Positions 1 through 6,888 of a stretch of 9,794 nt of DNA are shown here, piece by piece (positions within the stretch are counted from its first letter, which is position 1; each line of letters begins with the position of its first letter). The position numbers and the translations under genes were made by a program. Source of the stretch: Bacteroidetes bacterium UBA4416 (GTDB lineage Bacteria > Bacteroidota > Bacteroidia > B-17B0 > Aurantibacillaceae); NCBI GenBank assembly GCA_002390745.1, contig DGQK01000042.1, positions 723-10,516 of the forward strand, written 5' to 3'. The notes beneath the pieces were generated by a model that was not told the DNA's origin, did no database searches, and saw only the letters and a program-made list of their open reading frames with translations.

Positions 1-1182
1 TTTTTCCACAAGCTGTGCGGCCTTGAGCTCATCGTCGAGCGTGATCACATCGGCCTTCGGCTCTTCTTTCACAAAAGCAGGCTCCTGGATAATTTCCTCA
101 GCGGTCGGGTTGTTGATCTCGAAGTCAGGCGCTTTCTTATTGGTCAATGTTTTTTCGGGCGCGGTAATGTCCAGCGAAATAGGCTCTGATGAGGAAAGCA
201 CCGGTTCCTCCACAGGCTCTTCTTCTGCCGGCTCTTCCGTTGCAGGCTCTTCCACCGGGTTGGTCGAAAGCACTTCAAAGTTCAGCAGGGCTTCCTCTTC
301 CTCTTTCGACAGGGTTGGCTCTGTTTCGTAGATGGTGTTGGCATTCGGGTTAATCGTATTTTCAAGCGGTTTATCTTCTTCCTCAATCATGGACTCTTCC
401 GACAGGTTCGGGATCACCTCTTTGTTGATGTTGAAGGACAGGTTGATGCTCAGTACCAGGAATGCCAGCATGCTGAAGGCAAGAACAGCCAGTGTGCCGA
501 TAGTTCCAACGTAATTGGCCAGCTGGATATTGAGGATATAACCATAACCGCCGCCCAGGAAAAACAAGCGGTCATGAAAAAAGTAAGCAAGCGTGAGGCT
601 CGTCCACACCATCAGGAACAGCCATTTGGCGGTAAACGAAGAAGGCTTTGCAATTTTTTTATTGAGGATCTTTTGCAGGCCATAGATGACCAGCACCGGC
701 ACGAGGATGAAGGACGACACCCCAAACCATTTGTACATGAACACATGCGATACCAGCGCGCCGAATTTGCCGAGCCAGTTCATTACTTTCGTGTCGATGG
801 CAAACAGATCGCTCATCGGCCCCAACACCTTATCCTGGTCCTTGTCCCAGGTAAAAACGTAGGATAGCAGGGCGATGAACAGGTAAATGCCGGCCAGGAT
901 CAGCACCAGGCCCACGAGCTTCTGGATGCGTTCATCCCTGTAGAAGATCATGGTTCTGTTCCATTTGTCGAGCAGGGAAGCCTTAGCCTCCGAAATGCCG
1001 GCGCCGGGCTTGCGTGGTGGTACAGGTTTATCGGCAACGGTAGCCGTTGTCGTTTTTTTATTGGATTTGGATTTATTCCGGGAGGCAGGCGTATGCGTTT
1101 CCTCGATATCGTTTTTATCGGGCTGCACTTCCGGCTTCCGGGTTTCTTCAACAGGGTTGTCCCTGAACTTATTTTTCGCCAT
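1..1182 (-). CDS. ftsK: DNA translocase FtsK, N-terminal part (cut by window edge)
   Basis: FtsK/SpoIIIE-family translocases are anchored in the membrane at the division septum and pump DNA to clear the chromosome terminus. The visible 394 residues have no stop codon and continue past position 1. They comprise a basic cytoplasmic N-terminus (residues 1-75, rich in K, T and P), a membrane domain with hydrophobic segments near residues 87-110, 154-172, 186-206 and 225-248, and a long acidic, proline-containing linker (about 255-390) with repeated EEP units. The stretch FYRDERIQKLVG followed by FTWDKDQDKV is characteristic of the Bacteroidota FtsK membrane domain. The RecA-like motor and the gamma domain lie outside the window, so their integrity cannot be judged. 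The ATG at 1180-1182 is preceded by a purine-rich AAAGAGG. Identification rests on the membrane domain and linker; I am fairly sure of it. Confidence 0.88.
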   Translation of the reverse strand, partial: MAKNKFRDNPVEETRKPEVQPDKNDIEETHTPASRNKSKSNKKTTTATVADKPVPPRKPGAGISEAKASLLDKWNRTMIFYRDERIQKLVGLVLILAGIYLFIALLSYVFTWDKDQDKVLGPMSDLFAIDTKVMNWLGKFGALVSHVFMYKWFGVSSFILVPVLVIYGLQKILNKKIAKPSSFTAKWLFLMVWTSLTLAYFFHDRLFFLGGGYGYILNIQLANYVGTIGTLAVLAFSMLAFLVLSINLSFNINKEVIPNLSEESMIEEEDKPLENTINPNANTIYETEPTLSKEEEEALLNFEVLSTNPVEEPATEEPAEEEPVEEPVLSSSEPISLDITAPEKTLTNKKAPDFEINNPTAEEIIQEPAFVKEEPKADVITLDDELKAAQLVEK

Positions 1183-1196
1183 GTTTAATACCTCTT

Positions 1197-1204
1197 TAAA
1201 AATA
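1197..1204 (-). promoter_or_regulatory. possible -7 box for ftsK
   Basis: On the minus strand TATTTTTA matches the Bacteroidota -7 consensus TAnnTTTG at 7 of 8 positions. It lies 14 bp upstream of the ftsK ATG. I see no convincing TTTG-like -33 box at 19-20 bp, so this is tentative. Confidence 0.25.
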
Positions 1205-1289
1205 GCCTTATCGCCTTCACTCTAAGGAAGATAATCAAAATGTTTTAAACCATGGAATGTTTACTAAAATGCGGTGGTTTTTGGGAGAA

Positions 1290-1357
1290 TTTAACCGCGA
1301 TGTTCGCAGAGAACGCAAAAGGAAATGCTATGTACCCTCTGTAACGATGTGGTTAAA
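1290..1357. repeat. imperfect inverted repeat between ftsK and the LytTR gene
   Basis: The left arm (1290-1311, TTTAACCGCGATG...GCAGAG) and right arm (1337-1357, CTCTGTAACGATGTGGTTAAA) are imperfect reverse complements, with CTCTG and GGTTAAA shared exactly at the two ends. A 25-bp loop separates them. The repeat lies downstream of the LytTR gene and upstream of ftsK and could fold in a transcript of either strand. It lacks a T-tract, so it is not a classical intrinsic terminator. The text resembles the 'GGTTAA...CTCTGTG' degenerate repeats scattered in intergenic regions of many bacteria; that link is from memory. Confidence 0.5.
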
Positions 1358-1412
1358 ATGTTCTCCGTGTCCTTGGCCTTCCTTCTCAGTGCCCGTTGTG
1401 GTTGAATGTTCT
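1348..1412. repeat. pair of near-identical direct repeats (TGTGGTT-AATGTTCT)
   Basis: TGTGGTTAAAATGTTCT at 1348-1364 recurs as TGTGGTTGAATGTTCT at 1397-1412, with one indel and one substitution. The second copy overlaps the stop codon of the LytTR gene (1411-1413). The first copy is also part of the right arm of the neighbouring inverted repeat, so at least three related units occupy this 120-bp stretch. Confidence 0.5.
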
Positions 1413-2157
1413 AAATCATATTCAGCAACTCCAGCACATGGTCTTTTTTGCGGTTGGAAACCGGCACCACCGACTGGTCTTTCATAACCAGGTGACTCTC
1501 TGATTTTTCGAAAAAGTACACCTGGTTAATGTTGATGAGGTGCGAGTGGTGGATCCGCACAAAACCAGCCTCCGAGAGGAAGTCGTCAAATTCCTTCAGA
1601 ATACGCGATACCATGATGCGTGTGCCGTCGGTGAGGTACACTTTGGTGTATCCGCCGTCCGACTCGAAGCGGATAATATCGTTCACGTCTACCGAATAGA
1701 TGCGCTCCAGGGTCTTGAGGATGATCTTCCGCTTTTGCCTGGAAGGCTCGCTGATATTGTCGAGCAGGGTTTTCAGCTTGAGGTTCAGTTCATCGTGGCC
1801 CAGCGACTCTTCGGCCTTTTTCACGGCAGCCAGCAGGTTGCCCGGCGATAAGGGCTTGAGGAGGTAATCGAGGGCGCTGTATTTAAAAGCCTGAATGGCA
1901 AATTCCTCATGCGCAGTGACAAAGAGCACCTTAAAATCGGGCTTGTCGAAGAGGCGCAGCAGGTCGAAACCGTTGCCGTCGGGCATCTGGATGTCGAGGA
2001 ATACCAAATTGGGCTTATGCTCCTGGATGGCCTTATAGCCGCTTTTTACAGAATCGGCTACAGCAAGCACTTCCACATGAGCGGCATAGTGTTTCAGCAG
2101 GTTGGAAATCAGCTCCTGGTTATTGGTTTCATCATCAATGATAACAGCTCTAATCAT
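1411..2157 (-). CDS. LytTR-family response regulator
   Basis: This 248-residue transcription factor is the output half of the two-component system with the kinase gene directly upstream. Residues 1-120 form a receiver domain: acidic pair D8-D9, phospho-acceptor D55 (VFLDIQMP), T81 and K101 are all in place. Residues about 143-245 form a LytTR DNA-binding domain, with the typical FVRIHHSHLIN segment at 199-209. LytTR regulators usually bind two 9-bp direct repeats spaced by about 12 bp. The length is normal for the LytR/AlgR group. The ATG at 2155-2157 is only 5 bp after the kinase stop codon, so the two genes should be co-transcribed and translationally coupled. Nothing in the sequence identifies the target genes, apart from the candidate site in front of the kinase. 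Confidence 0.95.
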   Translation of the reverse strand: MIRAVIIDDETNNQELISNLLKHYAAHVEVLAVADSVKSGYKAIQEHKPNLVFLDIQMPDGNGFDLLRLFDKPDFKVLFVTAHEEFAIQAFKYSALDYLLKPLSPGNLLAAVKKAEESLGHDELNLKLKTLLDNISEPSRQKRKIILKTLERIYSVDVNDIIRFESDGGYTKVYLTDGTRIMVSRILKEFDDFLSEAGFVRIHHSHLININQVYFFEKSESHLVMKDQSVVPVSNRKKDHVLELLNMI

Positions 2158-2162
2158 ACCGG

Positions 2163-4142
2163 TTAATCTTGTTTATAGGGGATACTAAAGCGCACTTTCA
2201 CGCCCGATTCATTTCCTGCGGCATTTTTTTTGTCAATGATTTCGATATCCTGAACGGTTTTGTGCTGCTCGCCCATGATGCTCATCCGTTCTTTGGTAAT
2301 GATGGTGGCGAGCGACTGGTAGGACGATTTCAGCTTATTCTTCAGTTTCATGGCTTCCTCCATGCCGATGCCGTTGTCCTCGATCTCGTAGATGAGCTGC
2401 TTTCCTTCATAAAACAGGCGGATATCGAGGCGGCCTTTCTCGTGCTTGTGGAAGATGCCATGCTCGATGGCATTTTCGATGAAAGGCTGGGCCAGCATGG
2501 GTGGAATGAAGGTGAATTCGGTGTCGATGGCTTTGTCTGTTTCAATAGAATAGTCGAATTTATTTTCGAAGCGGAGCTTCTGAAGATCAAGATAAGTATG
2601 CAGGAGCTTCAGTTCAGATTCCACCGCAATATAATCCTTTCTCGAGAAATCGAGGATCATGCGGATGAGCTCCGAAAACTGGGTGAGGTAGTTGCCGGCT
2701 TTCAGGCTGTCCTGCTTGAAAATATAGTTCTGGATGGCATTCAGTGAGTTGAAGATGAAATGCGGGTTCATCTGCGACACCAGCAGCTTCTGCTTCAACA
2801 GATTGTTTTTCTGCACGGTAATGATGCTTTTCTGTTTGAAGTTGCGGTAGAGGAACCAGGCGCTTACACTGATGAAAAGCACGATAGCAGCGGAGGCCAG
2901 GAGCCACACGTTTTTCACGAGGTTGTCGCGTTCGTTTTTTGATTGCAGGGCTACCAGTTTTTTCTCGTTCTCGTTGCGGCTGATGAGCTCTTTCTGCTCG
3001 TATTCGTACCTGAGCTTCTGCTCCAGCAGGGCATTCTTCGATTCCTGGTTATCAAGGTTGCTTTTGGCTTCCATATAGAGCTCATGCATCTTAGCCGCTT
3101 TGGCACCCTGCTTCGCCAGGGTATATACGTCGTACAGCTGTTTGGCCGCCATGCTGATCTCCGGGGCGCGGTCAATTTCCCGGGCCATCAGCAGCGCTTT
3201 TTCGCCATGCTCTGCAGCCTGCGCATAATTTTTTTCGTTTACAAACAGCCTGCTCAATACCACGTGGCCCTGGCTGATGCCGGCTTTGTTCTGCGTTGCC
3301 TGTGAGATCTTCAGCGCCTTTTGGGCATATTCCATCGCTTTGGCATACTTCTGCTGAATCACATAGATCTGGGCAATATTGATGTAAGTCACCGCATTGG
3401 GCGGGAACTCGGCTTTCTCCATCATGTCAATGCTTTTCTGTTGGTAGAACAGCGCCATGGCATAGTCCTTGAGTTCGTAATAATCAAAGCCCACTTTACT
3501 GCACACCGCGCTGATGGCCACCAGGTAGTTGTTGCGGCTATAGAGCTCGTAGCTTTTCTTGTGGTGCTCGAGCGCTTTTTTATAATCTTTCTGAAAAAAG
3601 CAGATGTCGCCGAGGCTCAGGTGCACATCGGCAATCCCAATATCATCGTGTACATCTTCAAAGATCTTCAGCGACTGGTAAAGCTGGCCCAGGGCTGTGG
3701 TGTTGTAGCCCTTGCGGATGTTGATCTGCGCGATGGCCTGCAGGGAAATGGCCATTTCGTTGCGGTTGCCCGACTGCCGGGAAACACTGATGCTTTTGTT
3801 GAAACAGTCGATGGCTTTCTCGTCATTCGACTGCTCAAAATACATGATGCCTTCGTTGTGCACCGCTGTGGCATAGTATTTCGAGAAGAAACGGAACAGC
3901 TGCCCGCTGGGCCTCAGCGACAGGTTTTTGATGCAGAGCTGCTTGAGCTCCCGGTTATAGTGCTGCCATTCGCCTTCGGGCGCAATTTCGATCAGCTCGT
4001 CGAGGATGTGGCAGCGCATGGTGTCGTGCAGGGAGGCGTTCAGCCGTTTTTTCAGGGAGTCGATGGCGCTGTCCTGCGAGCGTACAGCAACGCTCAGCAG
4101 AAACAAAACACAATACGTCAGTAAAGTCCGTTTAAATCGCAT
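2163..4142 (-). CDS. LytS-type sensor histidine kinase with TPR sensor domain
   Basis: A 659-residue membrane kinase that should phosphorylate the LytTR regulator encoded 5 bp downstream. In order: a signal peptide (1-23, ending VRSQ), a helical tetratricopeptide-repeat region (about 85-355, with recurring YxxALEHHKKSYEL-like helices), a coiled coil (about 366-408), one membrane segment (about 411-433), a His_kinase domain with phospho-acceptor H461 in QMNPHFIFNSLNAIQ, and a GHKL ATPase domain with N557 (FIENAIEHG) and DNGIGM at 589-594. This layout places the TPRs in the periplasm and the catalytic part in the cytoplasm. The ligand is unknown. The frame stays open to an ATG at 4208, but the signal peptide begins at the ATG at 4142 and the predicted promoter lies between the two, so I use 4142. 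Confidence 0.93.
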   Translation of the reverse strand: MRFKRTLLTYCVLFLLSVAVRSQDSAIDSLKKRLNASLHDTMRCHILDELIEIAPEGEWQHYNRELKQLCIKNLSLRPSGQLFRFFSKYYATAVHNEGIMYFEQSNDEKAIDCFNKSISVSRQSGNRNEMAISLQAIAQINIRKGYNTTALGQLYQSLKIFEDVHDDIGIADVHLSLGDICFFQKDYKKALEHHKKSYELYSRNNYLVAISAVCSKVGFDYYELKDYAMALFYQQKSIDMMEKAEFPPNAVTYINIAQIYVIQQKYAKAMEYAQKALKISQATQNKAGISQGHVVLSRLFVNEKNYAQAAEHGEKALLMAREIDRAPEISMAAKQLYDVYTLAKQGAKAAKMHELYMEAKSNLDNQESKNALLEQKLRYEYEQKELISRNENEKKLVALQSKNERDNLVKNVWLLASAAIVLFISVSAWFLYRNFKQKSIITVQKNNLLKQKLLVSQMNPHFIFNSLNAIQNYIFKQDSLKAGNYLTQFSELIRMILDFSRKDYIAVESELKLLHTYLDLQKLRFENKFDYSIETDKAIDTEFTFIPPMLAQPFIENAIEHGIFHKHEKGRLDIRLFYEGKQLIYEIEDNGIGMEEAMKLKNKLKSSYQSLATIITKERMSIMGEQHKTVQDIEIIDKKNAAGNESGVKVRFSIPYKQD

Positions 4143-4172
4143 ACAACCGTTTGATAGAGCAGGTTTCCATGC

Positions 4173-4204
4173 ACAAGGTACACAACCGCTCCGGATGTGG
4201 CAAA
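4173..4204 (-). promoter_or_regulatory. predicted promoter of the kinase-regulator operon
   Basis: On the minus strand a perfect -33 box TTTG (4201-4204) is followed after 20 bp by TACCTTGT (4173-4180), which fits TAnnTTTG imperfectly in the last bases. Transcription would start near 4167, about 25 bases before the ATG at 4142. This arrangement supports choosing 4142 over the upstream ATG as the start. Confidence 0.5.
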
Positions 4205-4208
4205 TCAC

Positions 4209-4238
4209 TTATTGGTTGGTGGAAAGCAGTTATTGGTT
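4209..4238 (-). promoter_or_regulatory. candidate LytTR operator: two 9-bp direct repeats
   Basis: On the minus strand AACCAATAA occurs at 4230-4238 and again, identically, at 4209-4217. The gap is 12 bp, giving a 21-bp period (two helical turns). The nearer copy ends 4 bp before the predicted -33 box of the kinase operon, a typical activator position. LytTR proteins bind paired 9-bp repeats with this spacing, although the text is not the AgrA/ComE-type consensus. The farther copy overlaps the mtaB stop codon. That the neighbouring regulator binds here is inference. Confidence 0.45.
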
Positions 4239-5580
4239 AAACGGCAGCAGCTACCAGGGCGGCGGTTACAAAACCTTCTTCGCTGATGCTTTGGGTTTGC
4301 ACAGGCATGGTTTTATTCACCAGGGCTTCATCGTAAGGATGGGCAACTTTGATGTAATTCTGCGTGTAGCCGTACATGGTGCCGTTCTTGTTCTCATGCT
4401 CAAACAACACCTGGAATTCCTGGTGGAGGTGCTGCTCGTAGAATTGCCTCAGCTTTTTGGCGGAAAGGATACGCAGCATTTTATTGCGGCGTTTGCGCTC
4501 GCTGTAGTCTACGACACCCGGCAGCAGAATAGCTTCCGTGTTGTCGCGCTCGCTGTAGGTAAACACGTGCAGGTAGGATACATCGAGACCGTTGATAAAG
4601 TTATAGGTATCCGTGAAATGATCGTTCGTTTCTCCGGGGAAGCCCACGATCACATCCACACCGATGCAGCATTCCGGCATCAGCTCTTTGATCTTCGCCA
4701 CGCGGTCGGCATAGAGCTCGCGCTGGTAGCGGCGTTTCATCTTGCCCAGGATCTCGTTGTTGCCGCTTTGCAATGGAATGTGGAAATGCGGTACGAAGCG
4801 TTTGGACTGCGCCACAAAGGCAATCACCTCGTCTTTTAATAAATTGGGCTCGATGGAGGAAATGCGGATTCGCTCAATGCCTTCCACCTGGTCGAGTGCT
4901 TTGATGAGGTCGAGGAAGGTATATTCCTTGCGTTTTTTAGTGTCTTTGTCAATGTCGATACCGTAGCCAAAGTCCCCAAGGTTCACTCCGGTGAGGACGA
5001 TCTCTTTCACGCCGCTTTCGGCGATGCGCCTGGCATTTTCCACGGCGTTCTCCATGGTGTCGCTGCGGCTTTTGCCACGGGCCAGTGGAATGGTGCAGAA
5101 GGTACAGCTGTAGTCGCAGCCGTCCTGAACTTTCAGGAAAGAGCGGGTGCGGTCGCCGGCAGAGTAGGAGCCTACAAAGCTGTTGACTTCCGAGATCTCA
5201 CAGTTATGGATTTCGGTGTGCGTGTTTTTCCCGGAGAAATTGATGTAATTGAGCAGCTTGAATTTTTCCGAAGCGCCCAGCACAACATCCACTCCTTCGA
5301 TGTTGGATATCTCGTCGGGTTTCAGCTGGGCATAGCAGCCTACCACGGCAATAAAGGTCTCCGGGTTTTTACTCAGGGCCGATTTCACAATTTGTTTGCA
5401 TTCGCGGTCAGCATTTTCGGTCACCGAGCAGGTATTGATAACACACACATCGGCGCCCTGTTCGAAAGGAATTTTCTGAAAGCCTTTTTCCTGCATGAGG
5501 CGGGCAATGGTAGAAGTTTCCGAGAAATTGAGCTTGCAGCCCAGGGTATGAAACGAAACGGTTTTTCCGGCAAATGACAT
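4237..5580 (-). CDS. mtaB: tRNA t6A37 methylthiotransferase MtaB
   Basis: MtaB is a radical-SAM enzyme that adds a methylthio group to N6-threonylcarbamoyl-adenosine at position 37 of ANN-decoding tRNAs in the cytoplasm. In this 447-residue protein the N-terminal cluster ligands are C15 (HTLGCKLN), C51 (CVINTCSV) and C82 (VVGCYAQ). The radical-SAM cluster is the CxxxCxxC at C155, C159 and C162 (GCDYSCTFCTIP), and a TRAM-like RNA-binding domain covers about 385-445. The HTLGCKLNFSE start and the RIRISSIEPN segment favour MtaB over MiaB or RimO. The length is normal. The frame stays open to an ATG at 5643, but a consensus promoter lies between 5581 and 5615, and family members begin just before the HTLGCKLN motif, so I use the ATG at 5580. 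No terminator follows, so read-through into the kinase operon is possible. Confidence 0.92.
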   Translation of the reverse strand: MSFAGKTVSFHTLGCKLNFSETSTIARLMQEKGFQKIPFEQGADVCVINTCSVTENADRECKQIVKSALSKNPETFIAVVGCYAQLKPDEISNIEGVDVVLGASEKFKLLNYINFSGKNTHTEIHNCEISEVNSFVGSYSAGDRTRSFLKVQDGCDYSCTFCTIPLARGKSRSDTMENAVENARRIAESGVKEIVLTGVNLGDFGYGIDIDKDTKKRKEYTFLDLIKALDQVEGIERIRISSIEPNLLKDEVIAFVAQSKRFVPHFHIPLQSGNNEILGKMKRRYQRELYADRVAKIKELMPECCIGVDVIVGFPGETNDHFTDTYNFINGLDVSYLHVFTYSERDNTEAILLPGVVDYSERKRRNKMLRILSAKKLRQFYEQHLHQEFQVLFEHENKNGTMYGYTQNYIKVAHPYDEALVNKTMPVQTQSISEEGFVTAALVAAAV

Positions 5581-5584
5581 CCGG

Positions 5585-5615
5585 CAAAGATAGGCTTTTT
5601 TCCGGAACGGACGAA
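5585..5615 (-). promoter_or_regulatory. strong Bacteroidota promoter of mtaB, almost touching the ATG
   Basis: On the minus strand TATCTTTG (5585-5592) matches TAnnTTTG perfectly, and TTCG (5612-5615) matches the -33 box TTTG at 3 of 4 bases with the ideal 19-bp spacing. Only 4 bp separate the -7 box from the ATG at 5580, so the transcript should begin at or within a few bases of the start codon. Confidence 0.65.
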
Positions 5616-5909
5616 GAGAAGAACGCGGAAGGAATGCTTGCATGGAGGGGGATCTGTTGCTCTTGCAGCGCTGATCTTTTGAACAGCCACCCTATCTCTT
5701 TCGGGAATTAGGAATTGTTTGGGGAAGAGCCTCGGGACATCGTGTGCCAGGTAACCGGGGGCATTTGAAAGCCTGTAAGGTGTTTTTTTTAGTAAAACCA
5801 CGGAAAATCTACAAAAATACGGCTTTTGTATGCTGTAAAGTGGTATTTACTCCGGGTTTTCCCTCTTGTTAAAATGGGTTTCGGATGCTTTTTGGTACGG
5901 TTTTTAACG

Positions 5910-5917
5910 TATTTTGG
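5910..5917 (+). promoter_or_regulatory. possible -7 box for the gene at 5935
   Basis: TATTTTGG resembles TAnnTTTG and lies 17 bp before the ATG. A TTTG at 5891-5894 is only 15 bp upstream, shorter than the usual 19-20, so the promoter is uncertain. Confidence 0.3.
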
Positions 5918-5934
5918 AATAAACTAAACCCTCT

Positions 5935-6630
5935 ATGAAAAAACAGCTATCCTCCTTTTTAATGTTTTCGTCTGCATTTTTGATCAGTTCAGTAGCAAAA
6001 GCGCAGGACACCATCGTAAAAACCAGCGGCGACCGCATCGTGGCAAAGATCACCGAAGTGGGCACCAATGCTATTACCTATAAAAAATGGGACAACCAGG
6101 ACGGTCCTAATTTTGTGGACTTCAAAACCGATATTCTCTATGTGCGCTTCAGCAACGGACAGAAGCAGGCCTTCAACAATAAAGAGGCAGTCATCAACTC
6201 GGTGAAAGCCCCGGCATCCACCGGTATTGAAAACACCACAGGAAAAAACAGGATTGAATTCATGAACGGAAAGTACACGCTCAACGGGCAAAAGATCGGA
6301 AGGCGCGATGTGGACAGGCTGTTGTCGAAGTCGACAAATCCGGCTGTGCAGATCGCTTTTAAAACGGCTAAGACCACCAAAACCATCCAGAAGATCATCG
6401 GCATTACCTCTATCCCAAGCACGATTGCCGGCGGTGTGGCGACGATCTCTACGCTTTCGGCGGCAGTGCACGACTCCAAGCAAGGCCCCGGCATCGGCGC
6501 AGGGTCTATCACCAATTTGGCCACTAGCTTCGTGGGCATGCTGGCCTTGCCCATTACCAACAAGATCCTGAAAAACAGAAGGGATAAGCTCTACGACAAA
6601 ACAATCGATCTGTATAATGTGACAAATTGA
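5935..6630 (+). CDS. secreted or membrane-associated protein of unknown function
   Basis: I do not recognise a named family. The 231-residue product starts with a clear signal peptide (1-23, ending AKA before Q24). Residues about 25-95 look like a small beta-rich domain of a kind common in Bacteroidota secreted proteins (DTIVKTSGDRIVAKITEVG, then ITYKKWDNQDGP and VRFSNGQ). A short linker leads to NGKYTLNGQKIGRRDVDRLL (about 111-130). The rest contains two hydrophobic, glycine/alanine-rich stretches (about 153-178 and 186-210), which could be membrane segments, followed by a basic tail (KNRRDKLYDK). This suggests an envelope protein with a periplasmic domain and a membrane-embedded C-terminal half. 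The ATG follows an A-rich leader without a Shine-Dalgarno sequence, as usual here. It stands alone between mtaB and the CDGSH gene. Confidence 0.8.
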   Translation: MKKQLSSFLMFSSAFLISSVAKAQDTIVKTSGDRIVAKITEVGTNAITYKKWDNQDGPNFVDFKTDILYVRFSNGQKQAFNNKEAVINSVKAPASTGIENTTGKNRIEFMNGKYTLNGQKIGRRDVDRLLSKSTNPAVQIAFKTAKTTKTIQKIIGITSIPSTIAGGVATISTLSAAVHDSKQGPGIGAGSITNLATSFVGMLALPITNKILKNRRDKLYDKTIDLYNVTN

Positions 6631-6648
6631 TTTCTTTTTACCATAGCA

Positions 6649-6730
6649 ACCACGTATCATAGAAGGCCTTGGCAGAAATGCAGAGACTTTTTTTAGGACC
6701 GTGCTTATATGACAGGCCTGATAGCGTGGT
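6649..6730. repeat. imperfect inverted repeat after the secreted-protein gene
   Basis: The left arm (6649-6669, ACCACG-TATCA...AGGCCT) and right arm (6714-6730, AGGCCTGATAGCGTGGT) pair over about 16 bases with a small bulge, around a 44-bp loop. It lies 19 bp after the stop codon at 6630. It could help end or stabilise that transcript, but there is no T-tract beside it and it may be chance. Confidence 0.3.
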
Positions 6731-6861
6731 GACAGAGCATAAAGTCCAGGTTGATTGCCGGGGAGTCATAAGCTTATTTGCCCGTAAACAGGCATCTTTT
6801 GAAAATAGTTAGGTAGAAGAGTTTAAATTAGGTTTTTTCCGGAAATATCGCCGGTGTTGAC

Positions 6862-6869
6862 TATTTTTG
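6862..6869 (+). promoter_or_regulatory. -7 box of the CDGSH gene
   Basis: TATTTTTG matches the Bacteroidota -7 consensus perfectly and lies 19 bp before the ATG at 6889, giving a leader of about 14 bases. No TTTG is present at the -33 position; instead a TTTCCGGAAA palindrome (6836-6845) lies there. Confidence 0.5.
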
Positions 6870-6888
6870 CAGCCCTAAGCCCATTCCC

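Larger units (their letters stand above)
5581..5934. other. 354-bp divergent intergenic region
   Basis: It lies between divergently transcribed mtaB (left) and the secreted-protein gene at 5935 (right). It contains the mtaB promoter, a 7-bp inverted repeat TACAAAA/TTTTGTA at 5810-5830, a perfect minus-strand -7 box TATTTTTG at 5812-5819 without a clear -33 partner, and a weak plus-strand -7 box at 5910-5917. I see no credible gene in it. Confidence 0.6.

Noticed and set aside
3321..4124. A 267-codon open frame on the plus strand opposite the kinase gene
   Set aside because: It lies entirely antisense to the TPR region of a well-supported kinase and its translation has no recognisable domain. 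Long antisense frames here follow from the codon bias of the real gene.
4143..4208. Upstream extension of the kinase to the ATG at 4208
   Set aside because: It would put 22 extra residues before a good signal peptide and would begin upstream of the predicted transcription start.
4006..4839. A 277-codon plus-strand frame across the kinase start and the mtaB 3' half
   Set aside because: It overlaps two strong minus-strand genes and the predicted kinase promoter, and has no family features.
5600..5607. TTCCGGAA palindrome in the mtaB promoter, also found at 6837-6844 before the CDGSH gene, considered as a shared operator
   Set aside because: The two copies sit at different distances from their -7 boxes (7 and 17 bp), and an 8-bp palindrome twice in 10 kb is weak evidence.
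5581..5643. Upstream extension of mtaB to the ATG at 5643
   Set aside because: The added residues are not typical of the family, and a consensus promoter lies inside this stretch, downstream of that ATG.
5810..5830. Inverted repeat TACAAAA/TTTTGTA with a minus-strand TAnnTTTG match
   Set aside because: No -33 box at a proper distance and no gene directly downstream that lacks a promoter; in an A/T-rich stretch this may be chance.
5989..6660. A 223-codon minus-strand frame opposite the secreted-protein gene
   Set aside because: The plus-strand gene has a clear signal peptide and domain structure; the antisense translation has neither.
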